Positions 55,548 to 64,000 of a DNA stretch of 64,000 bases are shown here, piece by piece; position 1 is the stretch's first letter; every line of letters starts with the position of its first letter. This stretch comes from Nepenthes gracilis. Taxonomy: Eukaryota; Streptophyta; Magnoliopsida; Caryophyllales; Nepenthaceae. The notes under the pieces are model-generated. The model was not told the DNA's origin. It did no database searches and was given only the letters and a program-made list of their open reading frames with translations. The translations under genes and the position numbers were made by a program. The stretch is taken from positions 4,526,001 to 4,590,000 of the forward strand of contig BSYO01000034.1 in the NCBI GenBank assembly GCA_033239525.1, written 5' to 3'.

Positions 55548-58515
55548 ATGAGTTTCGAGTCTGCTGTTGTCTCATTTGATATTCAAAAATTAGGCGATAT
55601 GTTGATAGAAGAGGCAAAGTTCTCATCGGGTGTAGAAGATCAAGTTCAAAGCTTGAAGAGGGAATTCGAATGGATGCAGAGCTATCACAAGGACGTAGAC
55701 GAGCAGGAAGAAGAGGGAAATGAAAGACTCCGCAGGCGAATTTTAGAAATCAGGAAGATTGCATATGATGCTGAAGACGTGATTGATTCGCTCATCATCG
55801 AAGGTGCTGCAACGAAAAGAGAGACCCTCCTAAAGAGGTATGCTTGCTTCTTCAATTGTCTTGTGCGTATACATAAAGCAAGCACTGAGATTGAAGCTAT
55901 TAAGATGAGGGTACAAGAAAGTACGGAAATGCCCAAAAATATCAGGCTGGAGGCCAGAGTGGACGAATTCAAAAAAGGCTGCGTCGAAGCTATCCCCATA
56001 GTAACGATGACTATTTTGTTGACCTAGAAGGTGATATCAAAATGTTAGTTGAGAAAATAATCGGAGAAAAGAATCAAGCAAAGGTTTTGTGCATTGTAGG
56101 GATGGGTGGTTCTGGCAAAACAACGCTAGCGAGGAAGCTTTACAATCATGAAACCGTCAAACAGCACTTTCACTGTCAAGCATGGGTTTCTGTATCACAA
56201 GAATGGAATACTCAACACATCTTAGTTGAGATCCTGAGGCAAGCTGCTGGGACAACACAAAAAACATATGAAATGGTGAGTATCGAAGGATTGGTGAACA
56301 AACTACGAGACTATCTTAAAGATAAGTTATATTTAATAGTACCTGACAATGTATGGAAGAAAGATGCTTTGGAAGACATGCTCCCTGCATTCCCATTTGG
56401 AAATAAAGGAAGCAAGATTATAATCACCACCCGCATTCACGAAGTTGTTGAATTTCCAGATTTGCATCCCTTTTTCCATGAGCCACGGTGCCTTACGGAA
56501 GATGAATCTTGGGAGTTGTTTAGCAAGATAGCTTTGAATCATAGGGAATGCATTGACGACTATCAACAGATTGGTGACTTTAAAAAGTTGGGTAAGGAGA
56601 TGTTGAAAAAATGCGAAGGGTTAGCCTTAGCTACAATTGCTTTGGGTGGACTCTTAGGTGCAAAGGACACTACGGAGGAATGGGAAAAAGTAAGCAAAGT
56701 TGTAAGTTCAAAGGTTATGGGAGGAAGAGGCACACATATGTATGGCACCGTGAAGGACATGTTAGCCTTGAGCTATCAAGACCTACCCTATGATTTGAAG
56801 CCTTTCTTTCTTTATGTGACACTCTTTCCCGAAGATTGCGAGATTCGAGTGAGTACGCTCAGAAGAACGTGGATATCTGAAGGTTTTATAATGTCTCAAG
56901 AAAAGACGTTGCAAGAAGCAGCAAGAGAATGTTTAGATGAATTGATCCAACGATGTGTGGTTCAAGATGCAACAAGGAACTATATAGGCAAAGTGAAAAC
57001 GATTCGAATCCACGACTTAATGCGTGATCTTTGTATTAAAAAGGCAAAGGAACAAAATTTTCTAGAGGTTTTTCATAGATCTGCTGCCCCTTTGGAACTA
57101 GATGAGGATACAACACGATCACAATCACGCCGATGTATCATTCATTCTTATTCGAGGTATGGTTTATGCATATTGTATGCTAACATTTCAATTTTTAGCT
57201 ATTCTGTTAAAATTCAATTTAAACTTGGTGCATCATGCTGACGAAAAATTTTAACTTGTGCAGCATAAGTGTTCAAATTGGAACACAAAATTCCCATCTT
57301 AGATCACTTTTCATATTTGGAGTAGCTAAGGTCACATTCTACTGTTATGAACTGAGAGCAACGATAAGCTTGGAACAGGTGTATAAGAACTTCCGATTAC
57401 CCAGAGTCTTGAACATTTCTAGTTCAAAAACTTTTGATGGCACATTACCGGCCGAAATAGGGAACTTGATTCACTTGAGATACCTTGAAATAAGAGGCAT
57501 GAATATCATAGACCTACCTGAGTCTATTGAAAATTTACGCAATTTACTTACCTTAGACTATAAGAGTGTTGTATATTTTGGTAGGTATGAAGTAAGAGTG
57601 CCCAACGTTTTATGGAAATTGGAACAACTTGGCCATCTTTTTTTACCATATGATATGACTTGCACGACGGGATTGAAGCTTTCCACCTTGGAGAGCTTGC
57701 AGGCTTTGTGCGTGGTTTGGGGAAGGAATTGGATGTTGAATGAGATGTTAACATTAAGCCCAAGTGTTAAAAGGCTGCGTATATAAGGTATATCAAGTAA
57801 GGAACAACTAATGGCAGTTTTTCAATGTTAGAGTGTCACTTTAGATCAGTTTTACTCTTTACACATAAATTGGATTAACTGCGATGAGAATGTTAAGCTC
57901 CAAAATTTAGAATTGTTGTGTCACTGCAATCATCTACGTAAACTGAAATTATACGGACGAATAGGAGAGGAGTCTTCACCCATTTAATTCCCATCTAAGC
58001 TTAAGAAGATAAGATTAGTTTATACTTACCTGACATTGTCAGAGATTATGAAAAATTTGAGAAGACTCGCGAACTTAAAATATAGTTCCTTATCAATGGA
58101 GTCGTACGTCGGCATAGAATGGACTTGTAGGGCAGGTGAATTCCCACAACTTGAGCAGCTTATAATTGAGCATCTTCGAAATTTAGAGGAATGGTGGGCG
58201 GAGAGAGGGGCAATGCCACATCTCACCTCGTTAAGAATACAGCAGTGTAAAAAGTTGAAGAAGCTTCCAGAAGGATTGAAGTTTATTGGCAGCCTTCGTA
58301 GATTGCACATAGCATACATGTCTGAAGCATTCTACAGAAGGCTGAATCAGGAAGAAAACAATGGAGAAATAATAGGCCAAGGAGGGGAAGATCTCCACAT
58401 TATTCTGTTGAACGCAGCCGTTCAAGCTGCTACAGTGCAGCTTCTTCAATGGCAACGGTTCATTGCTCCATCAACTGTTGGCTGCTGGAATTCCTTTCTA
58501 CGTTTCTGCAATTGA
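55548..58515 (+). pseudogene. CNL-4: near-full-length CC-NBS-LRR pseudogene (RPP13-like)
   Basis: Length without the intron is about 950 codons, normal for a CNL. CC: 'MSFESAVVSFDIQKLGDM' and the EDVID motif 'YDAEDVIDS'. A 1-bp loss near 55938 shifts the frame before NB-ARC. NB-ARC: GMGGSGKTT (56099-56125, intact), 'LIVPDNVW' (about 56332; kinase-2 altered from the hhhhDD form), 'GSKIIITTR', 'CEGLALATIALGG', 'FFLYVTLFPEDC', 'RIHDLMRDLC'. Exon 2 has about 12 LRRs, such as 'LIHLRYLEIRGMNIIDLPES', and ends 'GCWNSFLRFCN'. Stops: TAA at 57784, TAG at 57828 and TAA at about 57985. Least damaged copy, but still a pseudogene by sequence. The start was chosen because it aligns with CNL-1 and CNL-2. 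Confidence 0.93.
57157..57263 (+). other. CNL-4 intron between NB-ARC and LRR
   Basis: Donor GTATGGTTT at 57157 and acceptor CTTGTGCAG ending at 57263, 107 bp. Splicing joins 'IIHSYS' to 'ISVQIGTQNSHLRSLFIF' in frame (phase 2). Confidence 0.75.
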
Positions 58516-58516
58516 T

Positions 58517-58818
58517 TGTGGCTCATATTAATACTGATAATTCCCATTAATTGAGCCCCATTATTCTCGTTAAGGATTTTCGGTGATAATGGACGTTTGA
58601 CGCAATTGATGAAATTGCCTATGAATTGAAGTCATTCGTTTTGTCCCTGCATCCCATTCTAACACGTACACCATCTACAAGTGAGAACGAGGGTCCAGAA
58701 GCTCAAAACACAGCCGAATTCAGATTCGAAAAACAGAGAGGAGGCAAATGGCTGGAGGTATAAAACTCGATCCTTAATTCCGCTTTCATGGTTGATTTTG
58801 CCACATTATTTGCTTACA
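58517..58818 (+). repeat. Copia 5' LTR (left boundary uncertain)
   Basis: Ends TTGCTTACA two bases before the PBS. The left boundary is not defined; TG candidates occur just downstream of the CNL-4 stop. Possible TATA at 'ggtataaaact' near 58758. Confidence 0.55.
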
Positions 58819-58820
58819 TT

Positions 58821-58832
58821 TGGTATCAGAGC
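58821..58832 (+). promoter_or_regulatory. Copia primer-binding site
   Basis: TGGTATCAGAGC, the canonical complement to the initiator tRNA-Met 3' end, two bases downstream of the LTR end. Confidence 0.95.
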
Positions 58833-60030
58833 GAAGCAGTGCCTCTGCCATTTCCGTTCTGCCATTTTTTCATTTTTTTCCGAATTTTAAAATTCTTAAA
58901 GTTTCCTTTTTTTTAAAGATTCGGTTAAAATGAGTGCCAAAAATCGTTGGGAACTTTAATTTCCGACATTTCCATATAATTTTCATCAATTTTGGTGTTC
59001 ATGTGGCGTTGTTTCACTCGGGTCTGGAAAACGGGTTGAATCGGGCGTTGTTGGGTTCGGGCGAACCCGGTGAAGGCAGAAGACGACCTGAATGACGTCG
59101 TTTTGGCTTCTGCTATGGTACCCCAAACGGCGTCGTTTTGCCTTCAGTTTTCAGTATAGTGAGCGGCGTCGTTTCATGGTTTTGTTTTCGGTTTAAAAAC
59201 GACGTCATTTGCTACAGTGTATTTAATAAAAATTATCGATTTTGGACTTGGGCCGTTTTCGTTCGCGGCCCAAATCTAATGCCCGCGTTTGGTGTCCGCG
59301 CTGCAGTGGGTCTGCGGCCCGTTTCGTGGGCGGCCCACACGCTTCTGGCCCATCATTGTAGCCTACGGAAAATTAAAATGCGGCTTGCAAGCACGGTGGC
59401 GAGGTTTCAAACGCGGGTCGTGGGAAGATGATGCCGTTTATCCACTGCGCTGAATGCACGATTGGCGTTCATTTGGGCAGATTATATTTATCTATACATT
59501 TAGTAATATTTATATATATATATATTATATTTATTATATATAAAGAATAAAATATAATATTCATAATATAATTATATATATGTGTACATAATATCTAGTG
59601 ATTAAAATAATTTAATTAATTAAAGATTGACCACAGCGTCCTTAATTAATAAAATTATTTTTTATTATCACATATGGTATAAGGACATTAATTGTGGCTA
59701 ATTATTTTTAATATAATAAAATTTATCCCACAGAAAATTTTATTATATTAAATTAATTAATCAGGATAAAATGTCAAATTATTTTTCTTAATTTGCCCAC
59801 AGAGATTAAAAATTAAAATATAATTTGATAGTTTTATCATGAATTGAATATGAATCTACTTGAATTAAAAATTTAGCCCACAGGTAATTTTTATATCAAT
59901 TGATTTATAATATATGCTTTACATTGGTAAAATATAATTCTGTATTTTGTTAGCCTCATTTATTGGTTGTTAAGTATGTATTTAATTTTTATACAATTGT
60001 TCAAACTGTGAATCTTTTCGACATAAGATG
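58833..60030 (+). other. Copia leader region
   Basis: No gene. At 59090-59215 four 'acg(a/g)cgtcgtttt'-like motifs occur. From 59480 the sequence is very AT-rich, with a (TA)n tract near 59511. Confidence 0.5.
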
Positions 60031-60590
60031 TGAAATTCTCGAAGTAAAAGGTGACAACTATAAGGTGTGAAAGGAGAGAATTCTTCTTCACTTAGGGTGG
60101 TTGGATATAGATTATACTATACGGAAAGACGAATCATTTGCTCTTACTCTAACCAGCACTCCGGATGATGTTACTCTTTATGAACGTTGGGAGCGATCTA
60201 ATCGCCTCAATTTGATATTCATAAAGACTAAAATTTCTACTTGTATTCGTGGTTCTGTCGACCAGCATAATAAAGTGCGTGATTTACTAAAGGCTATCGA
60301 TGAGAAGTTTGAAACTTCAGATAAAGCACTTGCTAGCACTCTAATAATGAAGTTTTCATCTTTAAGGCTCACTAATGTTAAGGGTGTGCATGAGCACATA
60401 ATACAGATGAGGGACATAGCGGCTCAATTAAAAAATTTAGAGGTGAAAATATTTGAATCTTTCCTTGTGCATTATATTTTGAATACGCTTCCACCGCAGT
60501 ATGGACCTTTTAAAATCTCTTACAACACACATAAAGATAAATGGTCAATCAATGAACTCACGACCCTGTGTGTTTAAGAGGAAGGAAGGC
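60031..60590 (+). pseudogene. Copia gag (UBN2-type) pseudogene
   Basis: 'LGWLDIDYTIRKDE' just after the leader, 'LYERWERSNRLNLIFIK', 'KALASTLIMKFSSLRL', 'VHEHIIQMRDIAAQLK' and 'FLVHYILNTLPPQYGPFKI' match the copia gag order. The coding frame is open from before 60101 to 60575 (TAA). The true ATG lies upstream and may be altered; a stop precedes 'RRILLHLG'. Structural protein of the particle, dead by later breaks. Confidence 0.85.
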
Positions 60591-60599
60591 TCATGATGG

Positions 60600-61190
60600 A
60601 GCAAAGTGAGAGCGTTTGCATGCTCAAAGAATGAAAGTTCAAGACACAAGTCAAAAAGATGGGGAAAGGTAAAATACCTCCCCAATCTGACATTAAGAAA
60701 GAATCCAAGTGCTTCTTCTGTAAAACGAAGGGACACGTCAAGAAGGATTATGTCAAGTATCAAAAATGGCTTGAAAAGAAAGGTAATCAATTTTCTTTTA
60801 TATATTATGAATCTAATATGATTAATGTTGCACATAACACATGGTGGATTGATTCTGGTTCTACAATCCATATTTCAAATTCCTTACAAGGCTTGCAAAA
60901 CCTAATGAAGTCAGTGGGCAGTGAACAAAGTATCTTCTCTGAAAACAAGATGCATTCACATGTGGAGGCCATTGGAACATGCAGCTTAGTTTTGAATAGT
61001 GGTTTTGTTTTGACACTAGAAAAGCGCTTTTATATTTCAAATTTCTCCAGAAATTTGATTTCAATTTCAAGACTTGTACCCTTTGGATATTCCGTCACAT
61101 TTTCAGACTCATCTTTCAGTCTATATTATCAGTCTGATATTATTAAAAATGGTACATTATCTAATGGTGTTTATTGCCTGAATTTATAAA
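60600..61190 (+). pseudogene. Copia nucleocapsid zinc knuckle and protease pseudogene
   Basis: 'CFFCKTKGHVKKDY' at about 60710-60751 is a CCHC knuckle whose last Cys is Tyr. The protease active site DSGST lies at about 60851, in 'TWWIDSGSTIHIS', followed by 'FYISNFSRNLISISRL'. The stop at 61187 ends this piece. Confidence 0.85.
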
Positions 61191-62160
61191 ATAATACCTT
61201 TTTTAATACTGTGCATACTGATACTGGCATTAAGCGATGCGTTATGAATTAATATTCTTCTATGTTGTGGCATAGGAGATTAGGTCATATCTCCATTGAT
61301 AGAATCAAAAGATTGGTAACTGATTGAGTACTTAGTACTCTAGATTTTACTGACTTTGAGACTTGTGTGGATTGCATTAAAGGAAAGAAGACCAACAAGA
61401 TTAAGAAAAATATCAAGAGAAGTTCGGACATATTAGAAATCATACATACTGATATTTGTAGTCCTGATATTGATTCATATGGCCCAAAATATTTTATCAT
61501 CTTTATTGATGATTTCTCACGATATATGTATCTCTACTTGCTTCATAATAAGAATAAAACCTTAGATGCTTTTAAATTATTTAAAGCAGAAGTAGAGAAA
61601 TAATATAGAAAACAAATCAAGATTGTGAGATCGGATAGAGGTGGAGAATATTATAAAAGATATACTGAAGATGGACAAATACTTGGTCCATTTGTAAGGT
61701 TTCTTTAAGAACATGAGATTGTCACCCAATATACTATGCCTGGTTCTCCAGACCAAAATGGTGTAGTAGAAAGAAGAAATTGAACATTATTGAAAATGGT
61801 GAGGAGTATTCTTAGCAACTCTGATCTTCCAAAATCTTTATGGAGTGAAGCTCTTAAAACGGTAGTGTATATATTAAACAATGTTCCAACAAAAGCTGTC
61901 CCAGAAACTCTTTTTGAGTTATGAAAAGGTTAAAAATCGAGTTTACAATATGTACGCGTATGGGGATGCCAATCTGAAGTAAGAGTTTACAATCCACTTG
62001 GATCCAAGAACTATTAGTGGGCATTTCATTGAATATGCTGAACGGTCCAAGGGATACAGATTTTACTGTTCATTTCAAAGCACTAGGATTGTGGAATTAA
62101 GAAATATAAAATTTCTTGAGAATGACTTAATGAGTGGGAGAAAGTGATCCAGAAATATGA
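61191..62160 (+). pseudogene. Copia integrase pseudogene
   Basis: The HHCC domain shows 'MLWHRRLGHIS' and 'CVDCIKGKK' (61261-61390). The catalytic core has Asp in 'HTDICSPD' (61451), Asp in 'RSDRGGEYY' and Glu in 'DQNGVVERRN' (about 61764), so the triad is kept. Stops at about 61325, 61601, 61707, 61782 and 61921 and a frameshift near 61920 disable it. '[18 protein letters not shown]' follows the core. Confidence 0.88.
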
Positions 62161-63500
62161 TTTCTAATAATGATTATTTGGTTTCTCAACCTTCCACTTC
62201 AAATGATAGGTTGATTGTTGTACACAACACCCCTCAAGATCAAATTGGTATTGAACAACCAATCAATGTCATTCCACAAAATGCTGATGCTATTCCAGTT
62301 GACCATGAAATTTAGAATTTATCTAAAATAGTTGTACACATACTCCTATTGAGAATGATGATATAATATTGAGAAGGTCTTCTAGAATGAGAAAGTCAGC
62401 AATCCCTGATGATTGCATTGTATATCTACAGGAGTCAGACTACAATGTTGGAGCCAAAAATGATCCTGAAACGTTTTCACAAGCTATGAGTTATAATGAA
62501 TCGTAACTATGTACAATGTCATGAAGGAAGAGATGAATTCCATGAGTTGCAACAGAGTTTGGGATCTTGTTGAGTTGTCTAAATGGGCAAAAGCCATAGG
62601 GTGTAAATGGGTCTTTAAAACAAAGAAAGACTCATTAGGCAATATCGAAAGATATAAAGTAAGACTCGTTGCTAAGGGATATACTCAAAAGGAGATGATA
62701 GATTATACGGAGACTTTTTCTCCTGTATCTAAAAAGGATTCTCTTCGCATAATTTTGACATTGGTTGCTTATTTTGATATGAAATTGTAACAAATAGATG
62801 TGAAAATAGTATTTTTAAATGGTGATCTAGAGGAAGAAGTTTACATGAAACAATCAGAAGGATTCTCCCCTAGTGATGGTGAGCAATTGGTATGCAAACT
62901 CAAGAAGTCCATATATTGATTGAAACAAGCTTCCCGTCAATTGTATTTAAAATTTGATAAAATTATCTCTTTATTTGATTTTAAAGAGAATATTTTGGAT
63001 CAATATATATATCAGAAGGTCAGTGAAAGTAAGATTTATTTTCTTATTTTGTATGTGGATGATATTTTACTTGCATACAATAATAAATGGTTGTTGTATG
63101 AGGTAAAATAATTTCTCTCTGATAAATTTAAAATGAAAGATATGGGTGATACATCTTATGTCATTGGCATCAAGATACATCGAGACAGACCATAATGTGT
63201 TTTGGATTTGTCTCATGATACCTATATCAATAAAATTTTAGAGAGATTTCTGATAAAAGATTATTCACCAAGTGTGTCACCTATTGTGAAGGGTGATAGG
63301 TTTAATTTGAGCCAATACCTGAAAAATAATTTTGAACGGGAACAGATAAAAAATATTCCATATGCTTCCGTTGTTGGAAGTTTGATGTATGCTTAGGTTT
63401 GTACAAGACCTAACATAGCATTTGCAGTTGGAATGTTGAAAAGATTTCAGAGTAATCCAGGTATGAAACACTAGAAGGCTACTAAAAAAGTGTCAATGTA
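62161..63500 (+). pseudogene. Copia reverse transcriptase pseudogene
   Basis: '[11 protein letters not shown]', '[15 protein letters not shown]', '[11 protein letters not shown]', 'VYMKQSEGF' and 'LYVDDILL' with YVDD at 63052-63063 identify the RT. 'MKDMGDTSYVIGIKI' and 'YASVVGSLMYA' continue to the connection domain. Stops at 62788, 62918, 63109, 63194 and 63394 break it. YVDD itself is intact. Confidence 0.9.
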
Positions 63501-64000
63501 TCTCCAAGGTACTAAAGACTACATGCTTATATATAGACAGACCGACGATTTGGAAATATTGGGGTACTCCGATTCAGACTTCGCTGGATGTGTTGATTCA
63601 CGTAAATTCACATCCGGTTACATATTTTTGTTTACCGATGGAGCTGTATCCTGACAGAGTGCAAAACAAACCTTGATTGCTACTTCCACTATGGAAGCCG
63701 AGTTCGTTACTTGTTTCGATGCTACAAAGTATGGTGTATGGATGAGAAATTTCATGTCTAGCCTTAGAGTGGTTGATTTCATCTCAATGCCATTAAAGAT
63801 ATATTGAGATAATTCAGTTACTATTTTTCTGGATAAAAATAATAAAAGTAGCAGTCGAAATAAATATATCGACATTCAGTTTTTAGCCATAAATGAGCGC
63901 ATTAAGGGAAAGGAAATTACGATTGAGCATATTAGTACTGAATTGATGATCGCTGATCCTTTGACAAAAGGCATGCCACCATTGAGGTTCAAGAATCTTG
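63501..64000 (+). pseudogene. Copia RNase H pseudogene (runs off window)
   Basis: 'LGYSDSDFAGCVDSRKFTSGY' begins the domain at 63562, with the first Asp in YSDSD. 'TSTMEAEFVTCFDATK' carries the Glu. 'ISTELMIADPLTKGMPP' is the C-terminal landmark before the window ends. Stops at 63652 and 63807. Confidence 0.88.

Larger units (their letters stand above)
58517..64000 (+). mobile_element. Ty1/copia LTR retrotransposon (3' end outside window)
   Basis: LTR end, initiator-tRNA-Met PBS, long leader, gag, zinc knuckle, protease, integrase, RT and RNase H appear in copia order (integrase before RT). The start of the 5' LTR is somewhere after the CNL-4 stop and could not be fixed. The window ends in the 3' part of pol. 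Many stops and frameshifts are present. Confidence 0.9.

Noticed and set aside
55548..58515. Functional resistance gene
   Set aside because: A frameshift before NB-ARC, an altered kinase-2 motif and three stops in the LRR exon argue for a pseudogene, unless the sequence contains errors.

Overview
This is nuclear DNA from a flowering plant, most likely a eudicot. The evidence is nested Ty3/gypsy and Ty1/copia LTR retrotransposons, GT-AG introns, plant TATA promoters, and several copies of a CC-NBS-LRR (CNL, RPP13/RPP8-like) disease-resistance gene. No rRNA, tRNA, CRISPR or prokaryotic operon was seen. No clearly intact protein-coding gene was found: every large coding block carries stops, frameshifts or truncations.

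Layout. 1-9827: a decayed Tat-lineage Ty3/gypsy element (Tat-1) with gag, protease, RT, two RNase H domains and integrase. Between pol and the 3' LTR it has two minisatellites and an intron-containing antisense gene. 9828-11395: AT-rich CNL upstream repeat with a fold-back element. 11396-12958: 5' LTR, PBS and gag start of a second Tat element (Tat-3), fused to an antisense copia fragment (gag-PBS-LTR, 12959-14063). 14064-16197: CNL-1 pseudogene. 16198-18340: block D1. 18341-24627: gene-poor DNA with a very old gypsy relic and a minisatellite. 24628-29929: upstream block E plus repeats F-G-F, holding the CNL promoters and a fold-back. 29930-30721: copia solo LTR inside the 5'-UTR intron. 30722-33812: CNL-2 pseudogene, cut in its LRR by a 5'-truncated Tat element (Tat-2, to 40336). 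40337-40680: leader-only ghost CNL-3. 41111-43226: block D3. 43227-44864: copia end relic and low-information DNA. 44865-46138: block E3. 46139-50176: a deletion-derivative chromovirus on the minus strand whose gag is followed by intronless pieces of a plasma-membrane H+-ATPase and a receptor-like cytoplasmic kinase. 50177-55547: F-G-F upstream repeats of CNL-4, with a Tat solo LTR at 53890-54991. 55548-58515: CNL-4, the best preserved copy. About 58517-64000: 5' end and pol of a copia element running off the window.

How it fits together. The window is a decaying tandem CNL cluster. Ancestral units had upstream repeats E-F-G-F, a 5'-UTR intron and a two-exon CNL. They were duplicated and then broken by at least six retroelements. 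The shared copia insertion in the 5'-UTR introns of CNL-1 and CNL-2, and its absence from CNL-3 and CNL-4, orders the duplications. The most unusual object is the gag / H+-ATPase / kinase chimera at 46139-50176. Also notable are the fold-back hairpin kept upstream of three CNL copies, the doubled CNL promoter, and the antisense gene in Tat-1.
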